Below are positions 55,405 to 63,848 of a stretch of DNA of 64,000 nucleotides, piece by piece; the stretch's first letter is position 1, and every line of letters starts with the position of its first letter. Source of the stretch: Arachidicoccus soli (GTDB lineage: Bacteria; Bacteroidota; Bacteroidia; Chitinophagales; Chitinophagaceae); the NCBI RefSeq assembly GCF_003600625.1, contig NZ_CP032489.1, positions 1,984,001-2,048,000 on the forward strand, written 5' to 3'. The position numbers and the translations under genes were made by a program. The notes under the pieces are model-generated. The model had not been told where the DNA came from. It searched no databases and saw only the letters and a program-made list of their open reading frames with translations.

Positions 55405-56160
55405 TCAATGACCACTTCTTAAGTATTCTTTTAGAATTTCGGATTGCGGGTTATTAAATATTTCATCAGGAGTTCCCTGTTCAACTATCTCTCCAAAATA
55501 CATAAATACCACATTATCGGCCAAACGTTTCGCCTGCCGAAGAATATGCGTGACAATAATCAAAGTATACTCTTCCTTCAGTTCTAAGAATTTTTCTTCA
55601 ATCTTCTTACTGGAAATAGGGTCAAGCGCAGAGGTAGGTTCATCAGCCAGGATAATCTCAGGCCCGACCGCCAAACCCCTGGCCAAACATAACCGCTGTT
55701 GTTGCCCAATAGAAAGTTTTGTAGAAGTTGCATGTAATCTATCTTTTACTTCCTCCCAAAGCCCGGCATCACGGAGGTGCTGTTCTACCCTAGCATTTAA
55801 TAATACTTTATCACGGATACCTTTAATTTTTAATCCATAAGTAATATTTTTATAAATAGACATGGGTAAGGGAAAGGGTTTTTGTGAAAGCAATCCCATC
55901 TTTTGACGAATAAGCGTAATATCTTGTTTAGGATGGAAGATATTTTCTCCTTCAATTAATACTTCACCCTCAAGCTGCAATTGTGGTTGCAAATCTGTGA
56001 GACGATTCAAACATTTCAGCAAAGTGGTTTTCCCACAGCCGGAGGGTCCCAGCAAGACCGTTATTTTATTACGTGGGACTTTTAAATTAATATTTTTTAG
56101 AATAGATTTATTATCTACTTGAACATTTAACCCTTTTATGTGGATGATATTATCTGTCAT
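55405..56160 (-). CDS. pstB: PstB-like ABC transporter ATP-binding protein
   Basis: The protein has about 251 residues when started at the ATG at 56160; the longer frame begins at TTG and overlaps pstA. It has Walker A LLGPSGCGKTTLLKCLNRL, signature LSIGQQQRLCLARGLA, Walker B IILADEPTSALDP and the switch His in IVTHILRQ. It energises the permease encoded upstream. No phoU gene follows, unlike in most phosphate operons. Confidence 0.9.
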   Translation of the reverse strand: MTDNIIHIKGLNVQVDNKSILKNINLKVPRNKITVLLGPSGCGKTTLLKCLNRLTDLQPQLQLEGEVLIEGENIFHPKQDITLIRQKMGLLSQKPFPLPMSIYKNITYGLKIKGIRDKVLLNARVEQHLRDAGLWEEVKDRLHATSTKLSIGQQQRLCLARGLAVGPEIILADEPTSALDPISSKKIEEKFLELKEEYTLIIVTHILRQAKRLADNVVFMYFGEIVEQGTPDEIFNNPQSEILKEYLRSGH

Positions 56161-56164
56161 TTTC

Positions 56165-57019
56165 TTACAATATATTTTTCTTATATTTTTTAGTAAACAA
56201 TCTGGACACAATACTGATGAACAATATAATTCCAGTCAAAATCAGGGCAGCAGCGTAAGCTCTTTGTTTCACTTCCGGAATGGGAGAACTTAATTGAAAG
56301 AATATCGCTAAAGGCAAAGTGGCTGTAGGTTCATTCACTGAATGCGGAATAGAGTCAGTATAACCGGCAGTAAATAAAACTGAAGCAGCGTCACCAATTC
56401 CACGGCCAAAGGCAAGTAAGACGGCTGTAATAAATCCCGGCAATGCCTGTCGGAAAAAAACACTGTATGCTGTACGTGTTTGCGTTGCACCTAAGGAAAA
56501 AGAAGCCTCCAACAGCCCCTCCGGAATCGTTCTTATTACTTCGTCCAAAGCCCTAATAAAAATCGGCGTGATAAATAAAGCTACGGTGATAATCCCTGCC
56601 AATAAGGATGCTCGTAAATGAAAATACGTCATTAATGCAAATCCGAATACCCCGAATACGATGGAAGGGACTCCCCAAAGGGCATCTAACAAGAAGCGTA
56701 AAATTCGTACAAATCTTTTATTGCGCGCAAATTGTATATTCATGCCCAAAGCGACTGGCAAGCCAATAATAACTGCCAAAAATGTTGAACCAAAGGCTAA
56801 GTATAATGAGCCTATTATTGCATTAAATATACCTCCAGCTTTGCCAAAATAAAAACCCCCTTGTGGTACTTCTGAAATTATTTGCCATGACACTGCATGC
56901 CATCCCTTTTTGATGATGACTAAAAGAAGTATAGCAAATACGAACATTACAGAGCCTGTTGCCAATCGCATTAACCAGAGAAAGAATTGTTCCTCAATTT
57001 TCTTTTTCATTTTTAGCAT
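56165..57019 (-). CDS. pstA: PstA-like ABC transporter permease
   Basis: The 284-residue inner-membrane protein has about six helices and the ABC permease signature DEVIRTIPEGLLEASFSLGATQTRT split over the EAA loop, near residue 165-190. LDALWGVPSIVFGVFGFALM is typical of PstA. It lies one base after pstC and four bases before pstB. Confidence 0.9.
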   Translation of the reverse strand: MLKMKKKIEEQFFLWLMRLATGSVMFVFAILLLVIIKKGWHAVSWQIISEVPQGGFYFGKAGGIFNAIIGSLYLAFGSTFLAVIIGLPVALGMNIQFARNKRFVRILRFLLDALWGVPSIVFGVFGFALMTYFHLRASLLAGIITVALFITPIFIRALDEVIRTIPEGLLEASFSLGATQTRTAYSVFFRQALPGFITAVLLAFGRGIGDAASVLFTAGYTDSIPHSVNEPTATLPLAIFFQLSSPIPEVKQRAYAAALILTGIILFISIVSRLFTKKYKKNIL

Positions 57020-57020
57020 T

Positions 57021-57917
57021 TCATTTATTGCGTTGATAGACCAAAGCGTTGGTCAAAATATTAAAAAGAATAATTATGATAAATAGTAGTAGAGCCGAGA
57101 GCATCAAAGCAGAAGCATACATAGGGATAGACATCATGTCACCGTAATTATTTGCAATAAGTGCAGGCAATGGATAGGCCGCCTGAAATATATTGTGAGG
57201 CACTTGGACCACATTACCTACGACCATTAGCACAGCAATAGTTTCGCCCAATGCTTTGGAAATACCTAAATTTAATGCGGCGATAATCCCCGACTTACCT
57301 TGTTTTAATAACACATGTTTAATGGTTTCCCAATAAGTAGCACCTAAGGAAAGCGATGCCTCTTTTAGTTCAACAGGTATATTGAGTAGTACTTCCATTA
57401 ACATATTCAGCATATAGGGAACAGACATAATAGCAAGTACTACTCCACCAGATAACAAACAATAGCCCGTAGAGGCAAAACCAAATATAGGTGCAACATA
57501 TGCGCCAATGAGCGGCACGATAACTAGAACACCCCAGGCTCCATACACGACTGATGGAATGCCGGCCAAAACATCAATGACAAAATACATTAACTTCATA
57601 AGCCAACCCGGTGCATATTGGGTAAGGTAAATAGCCGTAAGCAGGCAAACGGGTGCCGACAAAAAGAAAGACAACAAGGTTATCCACAAAGAGCCAACAA
57701 TAAAGTCATAGAACCCAAATTTTCCATCCATTGGTGACCAATCAGAAGAGCCAATTAATTGAGTGAAAGCATATTTATGTAATAAAGGAAATGATTCAAT
57801 TACAAGCCCCAAACCAATTGCCAATGGAAGCAGTAACATAAAAAAAGTCACTGCATTCAACCAGCCGTTTGAAATCCGATCAACCCATTTTTGTCTAATA
57901 GTAAATAATATTGTCAT
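57021..57917 (-). CDS. pstC: PstC-like ABC transporter permease
   Basis: The 298-residue inner-membrane protein has about six helices, with LAGIPSVVYGAWGVLVIVPL near residue 120, an EAA loop around LKEASLSLGATYWETIKHVL and GISKALGETIAVLMVVGN. It pairs with the PstA-like permease. The family is clear; the transported anion is open because of the binding protein described next. Confidence 0.9.
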   Translation of the reverse strand: MTILFTIRQKWVDRISNGWLNAVTFFMLLLPLAIGLGLVIESFPLLHKYAFTQLIGSSDWSPMDGKFGFYDFIVGSLWITLLSFFLSAPVCLLTAIYLTQYAPGWLMKLMYFVIDVLAGIPSVVYGAWGVLVIVPLIGAYVAPIFGFASTGYCLLSGGVVLAIMSVPYMLNMLMEVLLNIPVELKEASLSLGATYWETIKHVLLKQGKSGIIAALNLGISKALGETIAVLMVVGNVVQVPHNIFQAAYPLPALIANNYGDMMSIPMYASALMLSALLLFIIIILFNILTNALVYQRNK

Positions 57918-57944
57918 CTTTATCTGTCGTTTTCTTAATCAGTA

Positions 57945-58886
57945 CTAATTCAGTTGCTCAATTTGTTCTTTAATTTTTTCTTTCGGCAATGGTACGTATC
58001 CGGCAGCCTTAACATATTGTTGTCCATCTGTTAGTACCCATTTCAGGAAACTAATAATAGCCGTGTTTGTGGGTTTTCCTTTAGTAAGAAAATATAAATT
58101 GCGGGCGGGTGGTGAAGGATAACGGCCATCACTAATTGCGGCTAAAATGCTGTCCGTATTATTATAGAAGTTTTCATCAGCATCTATCATCCGATTATTA
58201 TTTCTGTCGATTGGCACCACATCTATTCCCGGTCTTTTTCTACCGGTATTGACATCGTAGACATAGGCAACATTATTAAAGCCAATTCCGAAAATGCTAT
58301 TCGCTATGGCATCTGCCAAACCCGGATCTCCATAGATTCCCGTCCCCTTGATATTACTTTGTTTACCTCCAAGATAAGCAGCCCAAGTATCGGCAGCACC
58401 TGCAGCATCCGAACGCGTATAAACAGAAATATTGTCCTTGCCAATAGTATCTAAAAGGCTTCCCCAGGTAATATTCCCCCCTGAGAAATAAATTGCTTTC
58501 AATTGGTCTTGGGTTAGCCCTTTATGGTGTATTAAGTTGGAATAAGGATTTTTCGTACTAAATGTAGGCACCACCGCATCTTTAGCAACTGCAAATAGAA
58601 CCACGCCTTTCCGGGTTTCTTCAGGTGTGAGCTCTCTTGAAAACATAGCAATATCTGCTGCACCAGCTATGACATCGGTCAAACCTTTACCTGCACCACC
58701 TGCAGACACATTAAATCGGATAGTAGGATGTAATTTTTTATATTGTTCTGTCCACTTAATCCCTAAAGGATACAGCGCAAATGCACCGCTAATGCTAATA
58801 CTATTGTCATTTGCAGAGTTGCAGGAAATAAAATAAAGAGGCATTGTAATGAAAAAAACAGTTCTGATAATTTTATGTAAGTTCAT
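57945..58886 (-). CDS. PstS-like periplasmic binding lipoprotein with altered ligand motifs
   Basis: The 313-residue protein has a lipoprotein signal (LYFISC) and a PstS-like fold. Where PstS has a GGGSGTG-type loop this protein has SAGGAGKGL, and where PstS has a DGSGT-type loop it has RSDAAGAADTW. The Ser and Thr residues that usually hold phosphate are thus Ala or Lys. The ligand may therefore be another oxyanion such as sulfate, or the mode of binding differs. It is followed by pstC, pstA and pstB and preceded by a DUF2490 gene, all on the minus strand with short gaps. Confidence 0.8.
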   Translation of the reverse strand: MNLHKIIRTVFFITMPLYFISCNSANDNSISISGAFALYPLGIKWTEQYKKLHPTIRFNVSAGGAGKGLTDVIAGAADIAMFSRELTPEETRKGVVLFAVAKDAVVPTFSTKNPYSNLIHHKGLTQDQLKAIYFSGGNITWGSLLDTIGKDNISVYTRSDAAGAADTWAAYLGGKQSNIKGTGIYGDPGLADAIANSIFGIGFNNVAYVYDVNTGRKRPGIDVVPIDRNNNRMIDADENFYNNTDSILAAISDGRYPSPPARNLYFLTKGKPTNTAIISFLKWVLTDGQQYVKAAGYVPLPKEKIKEQIEQLN

Positions 58887-58897
58887 GTGAATAAATT

Positions 58898-59677
58898 TTA
58901 ATTTTTGAGTGAATGCTTTTTGTAAAAATTAATGGTATGATATATAGTCAGTCTCGCAATTTTATAATGATAATATTGAGTCCCCGAGCTACGTTCTTGG
59001 AAATAATCCATGTACCCTAACTCAACTTGAAAGTTTTTATTCAAGCCATAGTTCAAGCCCACATAAGCCCGGTTTTGATCAAATGTATTTTGCACAATCG
59101 AACGTCCCAGGTTCAACATTATTTCATCTGAAGTTTTTACACTTAATGCACCTACATCATCCATTGGATCAATAAGTAAATAATTCAATTGCAGCTGATA
59201 ACGAAAGCGCCCTTTAAAGGAATATCCAGCTGTCAACTCAGAAGTAGTGGCATTATGCGTCCAACGTTCTTCTATACGAAAACGCTGACTTATAGAAAGT
59301 TTTTTAATTTTTTGTGTATAATTCAATTCTTGGTGTGGTCGCAATTCAGGAACGGTAACAGCTATAGGCTTTGAAGGATCTGCAGGATTAGAAGAATTGT
59401 AATAGGTAAACCCTAATCCAACATCCCAACCCTCTCCCAACTTTCGATTAATTGTAACACGTGGCAAAACCCAATTCGCCTGTCTATTATCTTTAAAAAA
59501 CCTTCTATCATCAATTTCCAAATTGACTCCCCAATTGGGTGAAAGCTTGTATTTTCCGTAATAACGTGCCCAATACTGACCTTTATTTGTGATCTGCTTT
59601 TGAGCAAAGAGGCTTCCTGTAAAACCAGTATGGATTAAGACAAGCAAGTAAAAAAACTTATGCATATTGTTATTCAT
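58898..59677 (-). CDS. DUF2490 outer-membrane beta-barrel protein
   Basis: The 259-residue protein has a signal peptide (ending LFAQ) and repeated amphipathic beta-strands: QYWARYYGKYKLSPNWGVNL, VTINRKLGEGWDVGLGFTYY, SISQRFRIEERW and LNYGLNKNFQVELGYMDYFQ. DUF2490 is a barrel family of unknown function. As first gene of the ABC operon, 11 bases ahead of the binding protein, it may be the outer-membrane channel for the same ligand. Confidence 0.8.
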   Translation of the reverse strand: MNNNMHKFFYLLVLIHTGFTGSLFAQKQITNKGQYWARYYGKYKLSPNWGVNLEIDDRRFFKDNRQANWVLPRVTINRKLGEGWDVGLGFTYYNSSNPADPSKPIAVTVPELRPHQELNYTQKIKKLSISQRFRIEERWTHNATTSELTAGYSFKGRFRYQLQLNYLLIDPMDDVGALSVKTSDEIMLNLGRSIVQNTFDQNRAYVGLNYGLNKNFQVELGYMDYFQERSSGTQYYHYKIARLTIYHTINFYKKHSLKN

Positions 59678-59820
59678 ATATATTTATATTTTAAAAGAAA
59701 TTAAAAATTGCATTATTAATTAGATCAATGAATCCTAGACAGGATTGCTGAATAATCACAGCAATTTCTAATTCCACCGGATGGTTCATTCGCGTATGTT
59801 TTATGCATAAAATGTTTTAT

Positions 59821-59843
59821 TAGTCTATTGTTTTTATAGACTA
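59821..59843. promoter_or_regulatory. Dyad operator 1 upstream of the ABC operon
   Basis: TAGTCTAT (59821-59828) and ATAGACTA (59836-59843) form a perfect 8-bp inverted repeat with a 7-base spacer, total 23 bases. This is the size expected for a dimeric winged-helix regulator. The Rrf2 gene next door is the obvious candidate. Confidence 0.65.
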
Positions 59844-59941
59844 TTTTTATAAAAAATTCTCCTCTTGCAATACACCCGTTTGTCATGCTTTAACTTATTG
59901 TCAGTATGTATTAAATTCAATGAGAAGTACTAAAAAAATAT

Positions 59942-59964
59942 TAGTCTATAATTATTGTAGACTA
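59942..59964. promoter_or_regulatory. Dyad operator 2 upstream of the ABC operon
   Basis: TAGTCTA (59942-59948) and TAGACTA (59958-59964) give a second 23-base dyad with the same arms, 121 bases from the first, centre to centre. Repetition of the same arms at equal total length makes chance unlikely. Confidence 0.62.
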
Positions 59965-60032
59965 TAAATATTCAGCAAAGAAAGTAATTCCTATAATTCC
60001 TACCAAATTAATATGAATTAAATTTAAAAAAA

Positions 60033-60467
60033 TTATTTTACCTCTAATTTCTTTTCTCTCTTTATGATATCTGTCAGTGTTGCTGCGCTGAGTCTTTTTA
60101 TGGTATCACTCCTTATTCCCAAGGCAATCTGTCTTATACCACAAGTTAACTCATCTACACATTCTTCACAGCGTGCATAATAGTTTAAGGACACACATGG
60201 TAGCAAAGCAATCGCACCATCAAAAAGTCGCATAACTATTTCCATATTTATGTCATCAGGAGAAGCATTAAGGAAATAGCCTCCGTATTTCCCTTTTTTA
60301 CTTTTAACAATGCGTGCATTCCTAAGCTCGGATAAAATTGATTCTAAAAATTTTAATGGGATATTTTGATCTTCAGAAATACGGCTAACTGAGATAGGCT
60401 CTTCCTGTTTATGTTTGGCAATAAACACCAAAGCATTCATCGCATACTTCGCTTTTTTTGACAGCAT
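60033..60467 (-). CDS. Rrf2-family transcriptional regulator with cysteine cluster
   Basis: The 144-residue protein has the Rrf2 winged helix (LSKKAKYAMNALVFIAKH, then ISVSRISEDQNIPLKFLESI and the wing KSKKGKYGGYFL). Cys91, Cys100, Cys103 and Cys109 (CVSLNYYARC and EECVDELTC) could bind an iron-sulfur cluster or sense thiols. Rrf2 proteins include IscR, NsrR and the cysteine regulator CymR. It lies upstream of the DUF2490-ABC operon on the same strand, with the two dyads between, so it probably represses that operon. The signal it senses is not known. Confidence 0.88.
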   Translation of the reverse strand: MLSKKAKYAMNALVFIAKHKQEEPISVSRISEDQNIPLKFLESILSELRNARIVKSKKGKYGGYFLNASPDDINMEIVMRLFDGAIALLPCVSLNYYARCEECVDELTCGIRQIALGIRSDTIKRLSAATLTDIIKREKKLEVK

Positions 60468-60705
60468 TTATCTAGTATTATATGAACAAACGAAGTTCAG
60501 ATAATATGCGCATTTTAGCAAATAACTTAGTAGATCATTATACTAGGATTATTGAAACGGCATCTAAAAACTAAATCGTCTAACAAGAAATTACCGGCTA
60601 TTTTAATTGTACTAATTGCTCTTTTGGCTAAGACAAAAAGCGTTTCTACTAAGTCCTTTTTTAAAAAGTAGCTGAACTTTGCTTTATCAAAAAAATTAGA
60701 ACAAT

Positions 60706-61671
60706 ATGAAAGCGATAAGAATCCATGAATTTGGCGGTCCGGAAGTAATGAGACTGGTAGAGGTGGAGCGTCCCGAACCACTGGCTGATGAAATATTGGT
60801 AAAAATGTATGCCAGTGGTATTAACCCTGCTGATTATATTGTAAGGCAAGGTGGCAACGAACTCCTAAAACCGCTGCTGAAATTGCCTTTAGGTCTTGGT
60901 TTGGATGGCGCTGGTGAGGTGGAAGAAATCGGTATGGAGGTTACTGGTTTTAAAAAAGGAGATAAAGTTTATGGTATTCCCAATATGTTGCAAGGCACTT
61001 ATGCAGAATTTATTGCTGCAAAAGCCAAGCAGTTTGCCATAATGCCCAACAACCTTAGCTTTAATGAGGCGGGTGCTATCCCCTCCTGTGCTTTGATGGC
61101 ATGGCATGGTTTGGACTTGGGTAATGTAAGCATAGGAAAAAGAATTTTGATACATGGTGCAAGTGGTGGCATCGGAAGTTTGGCCATACAATTCGCCAAA
61201 GCAAAAGGAGCCTATGTCATCGGTACAAGCTCGCGGCTCAACTTAGAGCTTGTAAAGCAAGTCGGTGCCGATGAAGTCATAGATTATGAAGACGAAAATT
61301 TTGCTGATCTATTACATGATATTGATGCCGTATTTGATGCATCATCTGCATTTAATGAAGAGACAAGGATGAGAATGGCAAGAGCCCTCAACAATGACAG
61401 TAGCTTTGTTTCCGTTCAGCTTCCCTACCCTTTCAGTAAAGATTTATTAGATTTGCTTGCGACAAAGCATGCAGAAGCTAAAATGATTACCAGAGATATT
61501 GATGTAAGTCGCACGCTTGCGGATATCGCTAAGTTGATTGAATCGGGCAAAGTAATTATCAGAATCGGAAAAGTGTATCCGCTAGAAAATGTTGCAGAAG
61601 CACATCTCGATTTGGAAACAAAGCGTACTCAGGGAAAATTGGCCCTTGAAATCAGAAAAGTGCATTCCTAA
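60706..61671 (+). CDS. Zinc-independent quinone oxidoreductase (MDR family)
   Basis: The 321-residue protein has the medium-chain dehydrogenase/reductase layout: an N-terminal GroES-like domain (MKAIRIHEFGGPEVMRLVEV, ASGINPADYIVRQGG) and a Rossmann domain with ILIHGASGGIGSLAIQFAKA (about residue 145). It lacks the zinc-ligand residues, as in NADPH:quinone reductases. An AraC regulator gene follows one base after its stop, so expression is coupled. Confidence 0.9.
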   Translation: MKAIRIHEFGGPEVMRLVEVERPEPLADEILVKMYASGINPADYIVRQGGNELLKPLLKLPLGLGLDGAGEVEEIGMEVTGFKKGDKVYGIPNMLQGTYAEFIAAKAKQFAIMPNNLSFNEAGAIPSCALMAWHGLDLGNVSIGKRILIHGASGGIGSLAIQFAKAKGAYVIGTSSRLNLELVKQVGADEVIDYEDENFADLLHDIDAVFDASSAFNEETRMRMARALNNDSSFVSVQLPYPFSKDLLDLLATKHAEAKMITRDIDVSRTLADIAKLIESGKVIIRIGKVYPLENVAEAHLDLETKRTQGKLALEIRKVHS

Positions 61672-61672
61672 T

Positions 61673-62593
61673 ATGAAACGGATTAAAACGATCAGCGAGT
61701 TTCACAAGTTCCGGCAATTACCTGCGCCGGAACACCCACTTATCAGTATCATTGAAATAAATATTGTAAGACAAACAACGCCTATTGTATCGGAAAGCTG
61801 GTGTTATGATTTTTATGCAATTGGCATGAAAAGAGTCTCGTTTTCTTCTCCTATCAAATTCAAATACGGTCAGCAACCTTATGATTTTAATGAAGGTATC
61901 CTTTCTTTTGTAGCGCCCAATCAGCTTTTGAGCCTTTCAATAGATAGTGCGCAGGAGACCACTCAATCAGGGTGGATATTATTAATCCATCCTGATTTTT
62001 TATGGAATAATGCACTGGCAAAATCCATCAGGAACTATGATTTTTGGGATTATTCCGTCCATGAATCATTATTTCTCTCTGCAAAAGAAGAAGCTACGCT
62101 GATTCAGATATTTAGAAATATCCAGCAGGAATATCAGGCAAATATTGATCGTTTCAGCAAACAGATAATCATTGCGCAAATTGAGAGTCTTCTAAGTTAT
62201 ACAGACCGCTATTATCATCGTCAGTTTATCACCAGGGAAAAGAGCAGTCATCAATTACTGGAAAAACTGGAAATAATATTAGAAGAATATTTCAATTGCG
62301 AAAAACTGGGAACACCTGGTCTGCCAACTGTTCAATACATCTCAGAAGCATTGCATATTTCGCCGGGTTATTTACGGAGTATGCTAAAATATCTAACCGG
62401 CCAAAATACCCAACAACTTATCCATGACAAACTCATAGAAAAAGCCAAAGAGAAATTATCTATAACAGAGTCTTCTATTAGCGAAATTGCCTATTCTTTA
62501 GGTTTTGAACATCCACAATCCTTCACTAAATTTTTCAAAAGCAAAACAAATAAATCCCCATTAGCGTTCAGGCAATCACTAAATAGCCCCTGA
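61673..62593 (+). CDS. AraC-family transcriptional regulator
   Basis: The protein has about 306 residues when started at the ATG at 61673, one base after the stop of the oxidoreductase gene; a longer frame begins inside that gene and is unlikely. The N-terminal half is a cupin-like sensing domain (about 30-110). The C-terminal half has the two AraC helix-turn-helix motifs, YISEALHISPGYLRSMLKYL and SSISEIAYSLGFEHPQSFTK. It probably regulates the oxidoreductase and itself. Confidence 0.9.
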   Translation: MKRIKTISEFHKFRQLPAPEHPLISIIEINIVRQTTPIVSESWCYDFYAIGMKRVSFSSPIKFKYGQQPYDFNEGILSFVAPNQLLSLSIDSAQETTQSGWILLIHPDFLWNNALAKSIRNYDFWDYSVHESLFLSAKEEATLIQIFRNIQQEYQANIDRFSKQIIIAQIESLLSYTDRYYHRQFITREKSSHQLLEKLEIILEEYFNCEKLGTPGLPTVQYISEALHISPGYLRSMLKYLTGQNTQQLIHDKLIEKAKEKLSITESSISEIAYSLGFEHPQSFTKFFKSKTNKSPLAFRQSLNSP

Positions 62594-62862
62594 AGTCTGA
62601 TATGTTCGATAAGATGTAATAATTATACTATGGCCTTGTATTATAAATGATGGGGTACTTTCTTGTCATTGTTCATATGTCTGAGCACCTGTTATAATAT
62701 GAATGTTATAAGTTCTTATACTTATTCAAACCAACGGCTCCCATCCATCCCTAATACACTGAACTCTAAAGTGAACTATCAAAAAATTCTACCAATATAT
62801 TCTTCGCATTGATTAAACTAACTTTTTTAATTAATACATCAAAAGAATTTTTAAATCAACCC
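62594..62862. other. Intergenic region, nothing recognised
   Basis: About 270 AT-rich bases lie between the AraC gene and the converging amidotransferase. No gene, strong hairpin or repeat was recognised. Confidence 0.5.
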
Positions 62863-63591
62863 TTAGCGTAGATGTTTATTTTCGTAGGCATTTGTAAGTT
62901 TGTCCAAAAACAAAAACAATTTTTCATTCATTTCGTTGTAATCATAATTTCTGATTTCATTCGGCTTTTGAACAAATTGATGTGTAGTATTATTGATTAA
63001 AAAATCTTCTTCCTCTGCAATTAGTAATTCAATTACTTCCGGTGTAAGTTCCATGTGGCACTGAAAACCGTAAACTAAATTTGAGTAAGCTACTATCTGT
63101 CTTGGGCAACCTGTACTTGTTGCCAATACCCTGCTTTCCGGTGTAAGCCCAGGCATATCATTGTGCCAATGTCCTACAGGCAAAGTTGAACCAAAGTGGT
63201 TTATCTTCCCATCATTTATACCATCCTTAGTAAGCCGAATGGGTAAAACTCCGATTTCTTTTTCAGGGCTGCGCTCAAATCTTGCACCCAATGCTACCCC
63301 AATCAGTTGAGCGCCTAAACAAACGCCCACAACTGCTTTATCAGCCTCAATACATCTTCCTATTAAAGACATTTCGGCCTTTGCGTTAAAATGAGAACAT
63401 TCTTCCTGTGTTGTATCGGGGCTTTGAGGCCCACCCATTACAATAAGCAAATCAATATTCTCTACAGAAATAGGCAATGCTTGTTGCTGATACACTTTAG
63501 AAAAGGTAATATTGTATCCCTTGCTTTCAGCCCATTGTAAATAGGCTCCTGGGGCTTCAAATATTTCGTGTTGGATAAAATGGATATTCAT
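62863..63591 (-). CDS. Class I glutamine amidotransferase-like protein
   Basis: The protein has about 242 residues from the ATG at 63591; a longer frame starting at TTG overlaps the racemase remnant. It matches the GATase1 fold of GMP-synthase-like proteins: LLIVMGGPQSPDT (about residue 48), the nucleophile elbow VVGVCLGAQLIG (Cys near residue 87) and FQCHMELTPE with the catalytic His and Glu. Such stand-alone amidotransferases act on unknown amide donors or acceptors. It sits at a region of decaying genes but is itself intact. Confidence 0.85.
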   Translation of the reverse strand: MNIHFIQHEIFEAPGAYLQWAESKGYNITFSKVYQQQALPISVENIDLLIVMGGPQSPDTTQEECSHFNAKAEMSLIGRCIEADKAVVGVCLGAQLIGVALGARFERSPEKEIGVLPIRLTKDGINDGKINHFGSTLPVGHWHNDMPGLTPESRVLATSTGCPRQIVAYSNLVYGFQCHMELTPEVIELLIAEEEDFLINNTTHQFVQKPNEIRNYDYNEMNEKLFLFLDKLTNAYENKHLR

Positions 63592-63790
63592 ATAATGAGT
63601 ATTTTTTTGCCAATGTAATTTCAATTGTAGCTATTGAATATAGCAATGTTGTGTCAAAAACCGGCCTACCTACTTCAGATTGCCGGATAATCAAAGGTAA
63701 TTCGGTACAACCTAAAACAATTATTTGCTGACAGAATTTTAATCCACTATAAGAAGATAATTCCGCTTTGGACCTAGTAACTTGATGGCT
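63557..63790 (-). pseudogene. C-terminal remnant of an Asp/Glu racemase
   Basis: Minus-strand translation in the frame ending at 63557 gives SKAELSSYSGLKFCQQ, then IIVLGCTELPLIIRQSEVGR and PVFDTTLLYSIATI, the conserved C-terminal part of amino acid racemases including the catalytic Cys in LGCTELP. The frame is closed by a TAG at 63793-63791 and no N-terminal half is present; an adjacent frame gives more racemase-like codons, which suggests a frameshift. The 3' end overlaps the start of the amidotransferase gene. I treat it as a broken gene. Confidence 0.65.
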
Positions 63791-63848
63791 CTATGATCAG
63801 GTCTTATTTTGTCCACATAGTCATTATATTTTCTTTTTTGACAGTTAA

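Larger units (their letters stand above)
59678..60032 (-). promoter_or_regulatory. Promoter region of the DUF2490-ABC operon
   Basis: This stretch of 355 bases has no gene. It holds two related 23-base dyads (59821-59843 and 59942-59964) and, nearer the gene, two short hairpins on the minus strand (TTGCTG/CAGCAA and AATCCT/AGGATT around 59733-59763). A promoter probably overlaps the first dyad, where TATAAAAACAATAG reads on the minus strand. Confidence 0.55.
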
